64,000 nt of DNA, taken from NCBI RefSeq assembly GCF_000014805.1, contig NC_008570.1, positions 1,245,001 to 1,309,000 of the forward strand, read 5' to 3'. The translations under genes and the position numbers were made by a program. Below the pieces are notes generated by a model. That model was given only the letters and a program-made list of their open reading frames with translations, was not told where the DNA came from and made no database searches. Each line of letters starts with the position of its first letter. Position 1 is the stretch's first letter. Below are positions 57,186 through 64,000 of this stretch, in pieces. The stretch is from Aeromonas hydrophila subsp. hydrophila ATCC 7966 (GTDB taxonomy: Bacteria; Pseudomonadota; Gammaproteobacteria; Enterobacterales; Aeromonadaceae).

Positions 57186-57209
57186 AAGCCGCCTCGCAAG
57201 AGGCGGCTT
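57186..57209. terminator. Terminator between the serine transporter and the MBL gene
   Basis: A 10-bp perfect stem (57186-57195 with 57200-57209) with GCAA loop is followed by five Ts on the plus strand. It lies 27 nt past the transporter stop and just before the convergent gene's stop. Confidence 0.93.
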
Positions 57210-57225
57210 TTTTTATGGCCGGGAT

Positions 57226-58266
57226 TCAGGGCTGGGCGTTGTCGATGTTCTCCGCCTGCCAGAGGGCGTAGCCCTTGCCGGCGGCGGTAGTGGGCAGGTC
57301 AATCTGCATCAGGTCATTGCCGATGACGAAGGGGCCCGAGTAGCGGGCGCGCAGGCTCTGCGCCAGATCTTTCACCGTGATCTTGCCGTTGAGGCCGATG
57401 TGGCTGAACACGGTCAGCGCCGGTTTGGCTTCGTTCAGAACGCGGGCTGCCTGCTCGGGGGAGGCGAGGTGGCCGGCGATCGCTCGGTAGCCCGGGTTGG
57501 CCTTCATGCGGGCGGCTGAGGTCATGGAGACGCAGTGCACCAGCAGATCAGCCCCCTTGGCCTCTTTCACCACCTGCGGGCTGTAGCGGGTATCGCCGGA
57601 GAGCACCACGCTGTGGCCGTGGTAGTCGATGCGATAGCCAAACGACGGCTTGATGTTGACCCCGTGGTCGTTGTCAAAGGCGGTCACCTTGACCCCATCC
57701 TGGTCGTAGACCACCCCGGCGGTCACCTCATGGCTGTTGATCTTCACCCCGTCCAGCGGCGTTCCCTCATCCTTGACCCGGGTGGCGATGTCGGTGGCGT
57801 AGGCCTGCTGCAGGCCGTGAGCGAGGGCATCGGTGCCCCTGGGGCCGTAAAGCTCCATCGGCGCGTGGCGCTGGCCATAGGCCGGTTGCAGCCAGCCGGT
57901 CAGCCAGAGATCCGCCAGCCCGTTGGTGTGATCCGAGTGGAAGTGGGTGAGGAAGAAGGCGTTGACCCGGCCGATGGGGATATGCAGCTGCCACAACCGG
58001 GTGGCGGAGTTGCGGCCAAAGTCGAACACCAGCTTCTGGTTGCCCGCCTCGACCAGGGTGCTGTAGCCACCGCGACTGATCTGGGGCACCGGGGTGCCGG
58101 TGCCAAGCAGGCTGACCCGGAAGATATCGGGCTGGGCTTGAGTCTCTGTCAGGGTTGCGCTGACTGGAGCGCTTTGCTGAGTGTTGATAAAGCTGCTCTC
58201 GGCAGCCTGGCTGACACCGGTGGCCAGCAGACCGACCAGCAGGGCGGCCAGATAGGTACTTTTCAT
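57226..58266 (-). CDS. Exported metallo-beta-lactamase-fold hydrolase
   Basis: 346 residues. Signal peptide MKSTYLAALLVGLLATGVSQA. The MBL-fold zinc motif is THFHSDHTNG with His108, His110, Asp112, His113; later ligands in VLSGDTRYS and FSHIG. LLGTGTPVPQISRGGYSTLVEAGNQKLVFDFGRNS matches the RNase Z/arylsulfatase (AtsA-like) branch. Since it is exported, a tRNA-processing role is excluded; a periplasmic phosphodiesterase, sulfatase or lactonase is possible. Divergent from a LysR gene that likely controls it. Confidence 0.88.
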   Translation of the reverse strand: MKSTYLAALLVGLLATGVSQAAESSFINTQQSAPVSATLTETQAQPDIFRVSLLGTGTPVPQISRGGYSTLVEAGNQKLVFDFGRNSATRLWQLHIPIGRVNAFFLTHFHSDHTNGLADLWLTGWLQPAYGQRHAPMELYGPRGTDALAHGLQQAYATDIATRVKDEGTPLDGVKINSHEVTAGVVYDQDGVKVTAFDNDHGVNIKPSFGYRIDYHGHSVVLSGDTRYSPQVVKEAKGADLLVHCVSMTSAARMKANPGYRAIAGHLASPEQAARVLNEAKPALTVFSHIGLNGKITVKDLAQSLRARYSGPFVIGNDLMQIDLPTTAAGKGYALWQAENIDNAQP

Positions 58267-58309
58267 GGATGAATGTCCTGATGGGTGAGGTTGCTGATCA
58301 CTATATTGG

Positions 58310-58364
58310 CAACCAAAAGTGCGATAAATTGGCTAAAAACCATTTCTTAATAAACTTTTGGTTG
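58310..58364. promoter_or_regulatory. Perfect 11-bp inverted repeat between the MBL and lysR genes
   Basis: CAACCAAAAGT (58310-58320) and ACTTTTGGTTG (58354-58364) are exact reverse complements 33 bp apart, in the 156-bp divergent promoter region. This is the layout expected for a LysR-type regulator binding its own and its target's promoter. Confidence 0.7.
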
Positions 58365-58422
58365 TGAATATGGGTCGCTTGATGCGGTCCAAATGGCTTC
58401 GGAGTGGGGCGAAGGAGGGGTT

Positions 58423-59325
58423 GTGGACCGATTGACCAGCATGCGCATCTTCACCCGGGTGGTGGATCTCGGCTCCTACAGCGCGGTGGCAAGCGAAGAG
58501 GGGATCAGCGCCCAGATGGTGGGCAAGCATGTGCAGGGGCTGGAGCAGTGGCTGGGGGGCAAGCTGTTTCACAAGACCACCCGCCAGCAGACCCTGACCG
58601 AGCTGGGCCAGCTCTTTCTGGCCCGCTGCCAGCGGGTGCTGGAGGAGCTGGCGCTGACCGAGTCGCTGACCCAGCACCTGCTGGCCGAGCCCGCCGGACG
58701 GCTGCGCATCGCCGCTCCCTTAAGCTTTGGCCACCACCGGCTGGTGCCGCTGCTGCCCGCCTTTCTTGACCGTTACCCCAAGCTGGAGGTGGATCTGCAG
58801 CTCACCCCGCGCTGGGTCGATCTGGTGGAGGAGGGGGTTGACGCCGCCATCCGTACCCTGCGCCCGCAGGATGAGGCGCTCGTTGCCCGCCCGCTGTTGA
58901 CCCAGCACTACCGGCTCTGCGCGGCGCCCGACTACCTCGCTCGCCACGGCGTGCCCCGTCAGCCGGCCGATCTTGCCCGCCACCAGTGTCTGCACGGCAA
59001 CTGGGGCGAGCACGAGCGCTGGCAGTTTGTTGGCGAGGATGGCCAGAGCGAGGAGGTGCGGGTCGCCTCGCGCCTGCGCATCAACCACTGGCCGGCGCTA
59101 CTGACGGCGGCGCTTTCGGGGGCCGGCATCAGCTTGCAGCCTGCCGATCAGGTGCAAGAGCATATTGCAGCGGGGCGGCTGCTGCCGCTGCTCGATACCT
59201 ACCGCATTCCGGACAAGACCCTCCATTTCATCTACCCGGCGGCGCGCCGGCAGGTGCTCAAGATCACCCTGCTGGGGGATTTTCTGGCCGAGGCGCTGGC
59301 CGACAAATCACCGCAGCCGGCATGA
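58423..59325 (+). CDS. LysR-family transcriptional regulator, divergent from the MBL gene
   Basis: 300 residues. N-terminal HTH MRIFTRVVDLGSYSAVASEEGISAQMVGKHVQGLEQWLGGKLFHKTTRQQTLTELG; CrgA-type effector domain (PAGRLRIAAPLSFGHHRLVPLLPAFLDRYPKLEVDLQLT). GTG at 58423 with GAAGGAGGGG upstream is the best start; an ATG at 58393 would add a non-conserved stretch. Probably regulates the divergent exported hydrolase via the inverted repeat at 58310-58364. Its stop codon sits in the loop of a strong hairpin. Confidence 0.92.
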   Translation: MDRLTSMRIFTRVVDLGSYSAVASEEGISAQMVGKHVQGLEQWLGGKLFHKTTRQQTLTELGQLFLARCQRVLEELALTESLTQHLLAEPAGRLRIAAPLSFGHHRLVPLLPAFLDRYPKLEVDLQLTPRWVDLVEEGVDAAIRTLRPQDEALVARPLLTQHYRLCAAPDYLARHGVPRQPADLARHQCLHGNWGEHERWQFVGEDGQSEEVRVASRLRINHWPALLTAALSGAGISLQPADQVQEHIAAGRLLPLLDTYRIPDKTLHFIYPAARRQVLKITLLGDFLAEALADKSPQPA

Positions 59326-59341
59326 GCCGGCTGCGGTGATT
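59306..59341. terminator. Bidirectional hairpin with the lysR stop codon in its loop
   Basis: A 16-bp perfect stem (59306-59321 with 59326-59341) closes a 4-nt ATGA loop containing the lysR TGA (59323-59325). It separates the convergent lysR and hydrolase genes (19-nt gap). T tracts are weak in both directions. Confidence 0.7.
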
Positions 59342-59344
59342 GGG

Positions 59345-60289
59345 TTATGCCTGCGCCAGGTGTTGCCTGAAGAAGGGGACTATCTGTGCCAGTGCCTGGC
59401 CGGTGGCGTCGGGCTGGTCGTAGAGATCGTAATGGCTGGCCCCCTCGACAATCTGCAAGCGTTTTTGCGGCGAGCGGGCACGGCCAAAGAGCTCGAACCC
59501 GTCCCGGTAGGAGCCGAAGGCCCCGGGCGTTCCACCACCGATGACGATATGCAGTGGCTGGGTCAGCAGCAGTTCGGCAAAGGCAAACGCATCCCAGTTC
59601 ATGGCCGGCCCCAGGCTGCTCATGCGCAGCTTGTTGGGGGAGCCGGGTTGTTGGCCGCGCGCCGTGGTGTAGTACTGCACCGCTTCGACGATGTCGATAT
59701 CGTGCAGCCCCGCCTGCTCGCGTTCTGCCTCCGAGCCCGGGATATAGCCCGTCACCATGGTGTCGGCGCCGCGCGCCTCGGCGGTGCGCTGGGTGGCGAT
59801 GGCCTCCAGAGTCTTGAGGGCCGCATCCGGGGTGAGATCCCCCTGGCGCAGGATGCGGCCGTAGTTGGCCGCCACCACGGTGGCCACCGCCTTGAAGCGG
59901 CGCTCGGTCATGGCGGCGTTGACCGCGTAGCCACCGCCGCCGCACACCCCGAGTACGCCGATGCTGTCGGCATCCACGAAGGGCAGGGTCACCAGGTAGT
60001 CGACGGCGCAGCGAAAATCTTCGACCCGGGTAGCGGGGTCTTCGCTAAAACGCGGCTCGCCGCCGCTCTCTCCCTGGGTGGAAGCATCGAAGGCCAGGGT
60101 GATGAAGCCGGCCCGGGTCAGGGCCTCGGCGTAGACGGCGCCGGCAGTCTGCTCCTTACAACTGCTGATGGGGTGGGCGCAGACGATGGCCGCATAGTGT
60201 TGGCCGGCACCAAATCCCTCAGGCAGGCGCAGGGTGGCGGCAACGTCCCAGTGGTGGTGGGCAAAGCGGACCGATTGTTGCTGTGTCAT
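59345..60289 (-). CDS. Alpha/beta hydrolase, dienelactone-hydrolase-like (paralogue 1)
   Basis: 314 residues of the alpha/beta hydrolase fold. Nucleophile elbow GVLGVCGGGGYA puts a Cys at 116 in G-x-C-x-G, as in dienelactone hydrolases; catalytic His286 in VEGASHYDLYDQP. N-terminal oxyanion region IVCAHPISSCKEQTAG. Cytoplasmic, no signal peptide. Paired with a second paralogue 20 bp upstream and controlled by a divergent LysR gene. Substrate unknown; a lactone or ester is likely. The ATG at 60289 gives the better start. Confidence 0.87.
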   Translation of the reverse strand: MTQQQSVRFAHHHWDVAATLRLPEGFGAGQHYAAIVCAHPISSCKEQTAGAVYAEALTRAGFITLAFDASTQGESGGEPRFSEDPATRVEDFRCAVDYLVTLPFVDADSIGVLGVCGGGGYAVNAAMTERRFKAVATVVAANYGRILRQGDLTPDAALKTLEAIATQRTAEARGADTMVTGYIPGSEAEREQAGLHDIDIVEAVQYYTTARGQQPGSPNKLRMSSLGPAMNWDAFAFAELLLTQPLHIVIGGGTPGAFGSYRDGFELFGRARSPQKRLQIVEGASHYDLYDQPDATGQALAQIVPFFRQHLAQA

Positions 60290-60309
60290 CTGTTGTTCCT
60301 CACAAAGAA

Positions 60310-61221
60310 TCAAAGGTGGGTACGAAAGAAGGGGATGAGGCCGGTGAGCGCGCCGTCGACCCATTGGGGCTGGTCGTACAAACCGATGTGGGTGGCTCCT
60401 TCGACGATGAACAACCCCTTGTGTGCACTGGCGGCCCGCTGATGCAGCGCTTCGCTCATCCAGCGGGTGCCGGCTTCGCTGCCTGCCACCAGCAGCAGGG
60501 GCTGGGTCAGGAACAGTTCAGCCTGGTGGAAGGCATCAAACGTCACCAGCTGGGCCAGGCTGCGGGTGGTGAGCCGACTCGGGGCGTTGTCATGCCGGGC
60601 CCGTGGCGTACGGTAGTAATCGAAGGCTTCCGCCCAATCCGGATGAAGCTGCTCTCCCTGTTCACGGCTGAGCGGCGTGGTGGGCAGGTACTGGATGGCT
60701 GCGCCGGTCGCCTCGGCAGTGCGTGCGGCCATCGCCAGGTCGCGCAAGGCCAGAGACTCGGCCGGCGTGCCGCGCTTGTCCCAACCCTGGCGGTACATCT
60801 GACCGTAGTTGACCGCACTCACGGTACCGATCGCCTTGAGCCGGGTGTCCATCATGGCTGCAGCCGTGGCGTAACCGCCTCCGGCGCAGATCCCGAGCAC
60901 GCCGATGCGCTCAGGGTCGACCTCGGCCAGAGTGATCAGGTAATCGACGGCGGCGCTGATGTCGTCCACGCGCACATGGGGATTTTCCAGCTGGCGCGGT
61001 TCACCCTCGCTCTCTCCCTGATAGCTGGCATCAAAGGCCAGCGCGATGAAACCGGCCTTTGCCAGGTGCGCGGCATAGAGGCCGGCGGTCTGCTCCTTGA
61101 CGCCACCGGAAGGGTGAACGCAGACGATGGTGGGGTAGCGTACGCCCGCTTGCAGGTCAGCAGGCAGATGAAGGTGGCCGGCCAGGCTCAGGTGTTGATT
61201 GGCAAAGCGAACGGGGTGCAT
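60310..61221 (-). CDS. Alpha/beta hydrolase, dienelactone-hydrolase-like (paralogue 2)
   Basis: 303 residues, clearly paralogous to the next gene: IVCVHPSGGVKEQTAG, LAFDASYQGESEGEPR, Cys112 in LGICAGGGYA, AVNYGQMYRQGWD, His278 in VEGATHIGLYDQP. First gene of the two-gene minus-strand operon; the second starts 20 bp after its stop. The start at 61221 has AAGGAGCACACC upstream. Substrate unknown. Confidence 0.87.
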   Translation of the reverse strand: MHPVRFANQHLSLAGHLHLPADLQAGVRYPTIVCVHPSGGVKEQTAGLYAAHLAKAGFIALAFDASYQGESEGEPRQLENPHVRVDDISAAVDYLITLAEVDPERIGVLGICAGGGYATAAAMMDTRLKAIGTVSAVNYGQMYRQGWDKRGTPAESLALRDLAMAARTAEATGAAIQYLPTTPLSREQGEQLHPDWAEAFDYYRTPRARHDNAPSRLTTRSLAQLVTFDAFHQAELFLTQPLLLVAGSEAGTRWMSEALHQRAASAHKGLFIVEGATHIGLYDQPQWVDGALTGLIPFFRTHL

Positions 61222-61288
61222 GGTGTGCTCCTTGGGAGTGGGGCGCCAGGATGCGGCGACGAAGAGAGCATATGCCGCCACCTTTGAT

Positions 61289-61466
61289 TTGATTAGATGG
61301 CCCAATCCGAATGCTTTAATACTGATTTCTTATGAATAGCGGCAAGAATCGGGTGACGTTGCGAGCGGGACGCGGATGGACTCTGGCACAGCAGGGCAGC
61401 AGCGGTGAGAAAACTTATCTGGATGGGGCGTATAATCGAGGCAGTGTTATCACCATGACTAATCAA
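61289..61466. promoter_or_regulatory. Distant 8-bp inverted repeat in the hydrolase/lysR gap
   Basis: TTGATTAG (61289-61296) and CTAATCAA (61459-61466) are reverse complements near the two ends of the 244-bp divergent gap. The length makes chance quite possible. Confidence 0.3.
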
Positions 61467-62362
61467 TGATGAAAGAGAACCTCAACGAGCTGACGACCTT
61501 CATGGTGGTGGCCAGGGAGCAGAGCTTCACCCGCGCGGCTGCCCAGCTCGGGACGTCCCAGTCCGCCATCAGCCAGACGGTGAAGACCCTGGAGCAGCGA
61601 CTCGGCCTCAAGCTGCTGTCACGCACTACCCGCAGCGTCACCCCTACTGAAGCCGGTGAGCGGCTGATCGCGCTGGTGGGACCGGCGCTGGCGCAGATCG
61701 ACAGCGGTCTCAGCCAGCTGACAGCGCTGCGGGACAAACCGGCCGGCACCATCCGCATCACGGCGGACGAATACGCCATTCGCGCCGTGCTCTGGCCCAA
61801 GATCAGCGCTTTTTTGCACCACTATCCGGATATCCGGGTCGAACTCAGCACCGATTACGGCCTGGTGGACATCGTCGCCGAGCGCTACGACGCCGGGGTG
61901 CGTCGCGGCGGCTTGATCGCCAAGGACATGATTGCCACTCCCATCAGCCCCGAGATCAAGATGCTGGTGGCGGCCGCCCCCCGCTATCTGGCGGCTCATG
62001 GCCGCCCGAGCCGGCCGCAGGAGATCGCCAGCGCTCATCAGTGCATCAATCTGCGCTTGCCGACCCAGGGCGGATTTTTCTCCTGGAGTTTTCTGGAAGG
62101 GGGGCGGGAGCTCAAGATCCGTGGCGAAGGGCAACTGGTGTTCAACAGCATCGGCAACGTGCTTGAGGCGGCGCTCGACGGCTACGGGCTGGCGTACCTG
62201 CCCCAGAGCATGGCTGAGCCCTATCTGGCGGATGGCCGGCTGGAGGAGGTGCTGGCCGGTTACAACATGGTGCACCCCGGTTACTACCTCTACTACACCA
62301 GCCGCTTGCAGGCCTCGCCCGCTTTCTCGTTGCTGCTGGAGGCGCTGCGCCACCGCAGCTGA
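61466..62362 (+). CDS. LysR-family transcriptional regulator, divergent from the hydrolase pair
   Basis: 298 residues. HTH LNELTTFMVVAREQSFTRAAAQLGTSQSAISQTVKTLEQRLGLKLLSRTTRSVTPTEAGE. Effector domain PAGTIRITADEYAIRAVLWPKISAFLHHYP ... IKMLVAAAPRYLAAHGRP. The ATGs at 61466 and 61469 are both possible; no strong ribosome-binding site. Its divergent layout suggests control of the two hydrolases. Confidence 0.92.
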   Translation: MMKENLNELTTFMVVAREQSFTRAAAQLGTSQSAISQTVKTLEQRLGLKLLSRTTRSVTPTEAGERLIALVGPALAQIDSGLSQLTALRDKPAGTIRITADEYAIRAVLWPKISAFLHHYPDIRVELSTDYGLVDIVAERYDAGVRRGGLIAKDMIATPISPEIKMLVAAAPRYLAAHGRPSRPQEIASAHQCINLRLPTQGGFFSWSFLEGGRELKIRGEGQLVFNSIGNVLEAALDGYGLAYLPQSMAEPYLADGRLEEVLAGYNMVHPGYYLYYTSRLQASPAFSLLLEALRHRS

Positions 62363-62414
62363 CCTCGACTCACCCGCGAGCCTCCCGGCCTGAATAAAGC
62401 GCTGCATATTCTTG

Positions 62415-62440
62415 CCATCGTGCTTAACCATCGTGCTTAA
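62415..62440 (+). repeat. Tandem 13-bp repeat before the yjeH-like gene
   Basis: CCATCGTGCTTAA occurs twice, back to back (62415-62427 and 62428-62440), in the gap between the lysR gene and the exporter. It could be a slippage product or a regulatory element. Confidence 0.8.
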
Positions 62441-62498
62441 CAAAGGGGCGAGGGAGGCCTAACATGGCGGGATGTTTTTCTAGTCGGGACAAAAGGAT

Positions 62499-63779
62499 AT
62501 GTCTGGGTTGAAAAAGGATCTCGGGCTCTGGCAGGGGATGGGGCTGCTCGCCACCTCGCTGCTGGGCACCGGGATCTTCGTGGTGCCGGCGACCGCCGCC
62601 TCGCTGGCGGGGGGAGCCTCGCTGTGGGCCTGGTTGCTGCTGATTGCGCTGGTGTTGCCCATCGCCTTTACCTTCGCGCGCCTCGGTCGCCGCTACCCCC
62701 ACGCCGGCGGGGCGCCACACCTCATCGGCCTCGCCTTTGGCAACGGCGCCGAGCGCTTCTCCGCCTTCCTGTTTCTGGCGGTGCTGCCGGTGGGCTTGCC
62801 CGCCGCCCTGATGATCGCCGCCGGCTTCTGGCACGCCCTGTTCGACCTGGGGGAGTGGACCTTGTGGGGCATCCAGCTGCTCACCCTGCTCGGGGTATTT
62901 TTGCTCGGGCTGCGCGGGGCGCGCTCTTCCGGCAACCTGCAACTGCTGATCGCGCTCGCCATTTTGGGGCTCACCCTGCTCATCTGGTTCAAGGGGGATA
63001 TCAGCTGGCGCGACGCCGCCCGGCCGCTGCCGACGACGGACGAGTGGCCTGCCATGGCCACCGCGCTGGCGGTGATGTTCTGGTGTTTCGTCGGGCTTGA
63101 GGCCTTCGCCCACATGGGGGAGGAGTTCAAGCGACCGGAGCGGGACTATCCGCTGGCCCTGCTCGGCGGCGTGCTGCTGGCGGGGCTCATCTACTGGGTG
63201 CACTCGCTGGTGGTGCTCAAATACGGCCTCTACGGCGATGAGGCGACCAACGCCACCGCCATTCCGGCCCTGCTCTCGCTGCTGTTCGGCCCCACCGCCA
63301 AGTGGCTGGTGGCGGTGCTCGGCTATCTCTCCTGCTTTGCCAGCATCAACATCTACTTGCAGGGGTTTGCTCGGCTGATCTGGAGCATGGCGCGCGAAGG
63401 CAAGCTGCCGGTCTCGCTGGCCCGCCTCACCGCCCGTGGCGCGCCGCTGCGGGCCTTGAGTCTGGTGCTCGCCATCTGTCTGGTCTGCATCACCCTGATC
63501 ATCTGGCTGCGACTGCCCCTCGATGAGCTGATCCGCTACGCCAACGGCAACTTCGTGCTGGTCTACCTGCTCTGCATGGCGGCGGGCTGGCGCCTGCTCG
63601 GCGGGGTGGGCAAGGGGCTGGCGGGGGTGAGTGTGCTGCTCTGTGCCCTGGTGCTGGTAGCGCTCGCCTCCCAGGTGCTCTATGCCGTCGTGCTCAGTCT
63701 GGGGTACGGCTGCTTCTCGCTGTGGCGGCGCAGACGCCGCCGCTCGGCATCCGATGAGGGTGTCTGCGCCATGAAGTAA
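62499..63779 (+). CDS. yjeH: YjeH-type L-methionine/branched-chain amino-acid exporter
   Basis: 426 residues (E. coli YjeH 418), APC-superfamily transporter with ~12 membrane helices. MSGLKKDLGLWQGMGLLATSLLGTGIFVVPA is nearly the E. coli start; ALAVMFWCFVGLEAFAHMGEEFKRPERDYPLALL and FASINIYLQGFARLIWSMARE are diagnostic. In E. coli YjeH exports methionine and branched-chain amino acids. The C-terminal ~15 residues are Arg-rich and not conserved. Ribosome-binding site AAAAGG is very close to the ATG. Confidence 0.9.
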   Translation: MSGLKKDLGLWQGMGLLATSLLGTGIFVVPATAASLAGGASLWAWLLLIALVLPIAFTFARLGRRYPHAGGAPHLIGLAFGNGAERFSAFLFLAVLPVGLPAALMIAAGFWHALFDLGEWTLWGIQLLTLLGVFLLGLRGARSSGNLQLLIALAILGLTLLIWFKGDISWRDAARPLPTTDEWPAMATALAVMFWCFVGLEAFAHMGEEFKRPERDYPLALLGGVLLAGLIYWVHSLVVLKYGLYGDEATNATAIPALLSLLFGPTAKWLVAVLGYLSCFASINIYLQGFARLIWSMAREGKLPVSLARLTARGAPLRALSLVLAICLVCITLIIWLRLPLDELIRYANGNFVLVYLLCMAAGWRLLGGVGKGLAGVSVLLCALVLVALASQVLYAVVLSLGYGCFSLWRRRRRRSASDEGVCAMK

Positions 63780-63784
63780 CCCGA

Positions 63785-63811
63785 AAAAAGCCCCGCAGTG
63801 TGGGGCTTTTT
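63785..63811. terminator. Bidirectional terminator, yjeH-like versus acetyltransferase gene
   Basis: A 10-bp stem (63785-63794 with 63802-63811), including A/T arms, with a 7-nt loop. T-rich on both strands, between convergent stops. Confidence 0.9.
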
Positions 63812-63819
63812 GTTGCAGG

Positions 63820-64000
63820 TCACAGGTTGGCGGGCAGGTCGCTGCGCAAGATGGCGTAGTGGCGCAGGGAGATAAAGCCATCCCCCTTGCGCTCGCACTC
63901 CCGCGCAGTGCCCTCGTAGTGAAAGCCCGCCCGCTCGAGCAGGCGGGCGGAGGGGAGGTTGGGCTCCTCCACCACCGCCAGCAGCCGGTGCAGCTCGCTG
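63820..64000 (-). CDS. GNAT-family N-acetyltransferase, 3' part only
   Basis: Only the last 60 codons are in the window. The translation (reading into the window from the right edge) contains EEPNLPSARLLERAGFHYEG, the typical C-terminal (N-x-x-S-x-x-L-x-x-x-G-F) acetyl-CoA motif of RimJ/RimL-type GNAT enzymes, then LRHYAILRSDLPANL and a stop at 63820-63822. The substrate cannot be judged. Confidence 0.85.
   Translation of the reverse strand, partial: SELHRLLAVVEEPNLPSARLLERAGFHYEGTARECERKGDGFISLRHYAILRSDLPANL

Overview
The window is a gene-dense, GC-rich gammaproteobacterial chromosome segment. Its protein sequences and gene order fit Aeromonas best. The evidence is near-complete E. coli/Vibrio-like synteny (dapD-glnD-map / rpsB-tsf-pyrH-frr ... 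lpxD-fabZ-lpxA-lpxB-rnhB-dnaE-accA), together with several gammaproteobacterial DUF families, a cad lysine-decarboxylase system and a lamB-malM pair. The genus is inferred from family knowledge, not from a database search. No rRNA, tRNA, CRISPR array, insertion sequence or phage gene was seen.

Region 1 (1-16.1 kb) corresponds to the E. coli ygdD-rlmM ... xni-ppnN-queF-syd-yqcC-truC-yqcA neighbourhood. Lineage-specific blocks interrupt it: an NAD-type isocitrate dehydrogenase and a small exported protein between rlmM and xni; a diguanylate cyclase plus a TPR/membrane protein with a degenerate GGDEF domain between ppnN and queF; and five small conserved genes of unknown function between syd and yqcC. 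The sdaC-sdaB genes that E. coli has between ppnN and xni are absent here.

Region 2 (16.1-20.9 kb) is carbohydrate uptake. It holds maltoporin lamB with malM behind a CRP-type promoter, and ptsG encoding the glucose PTS IIBC.

Region 3 (21-45.8 kb) is the core macromolecule and envelope cluster. On the minus strand are yaeH, dapD, glnD and map. Divergent from these on the plus strand are rpsB-tsf-pyrH-frr-uppS-cdsA-dxr-rseP-bamA-skp-lpxD-fabZ-lpxA-lpxB-rnhB-dnaE-accA, covering translation, isoprenoid/phospholipid, outer-membrane assembly, lipid A, replication and fatty-acid initiation. Two mini-ORFs bridge the cdsA-dxr and dxr-rseP gaps with stop/start overlaps.

Region 4 (46-57.2 kb) holds acid-stress and amino-acid functions: cadC, a long regulatory gap with repeated ATCAAGG motifs, cadB, cadA, pdxY (PLP salvage for the PLP enzyme CadA), a MATE exporter with a LysR regulator, and an SdaC-type serine transporter.

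Region 5 (57.2-64 kb) is accessory metabolism. It has an exported metallo-beta-lactamase-fold hydrolase with a divergent LysR gene around a perfect 11-bp inverted repeat, two tandem paralogous alpha/beta hydrolases with a GxCxG nucleophile elbow and their divergent LysR regulator, a YjeH-type amino-acid exporter, and the C-terminal end of a GNAT acetyltransferase cut by the window edge. No clearly novel system is evident. The best leads are the cad regulatory region and CadC sensor, the TPR/degenerate-GGDEF pair, and the bridging mini-ORFs.
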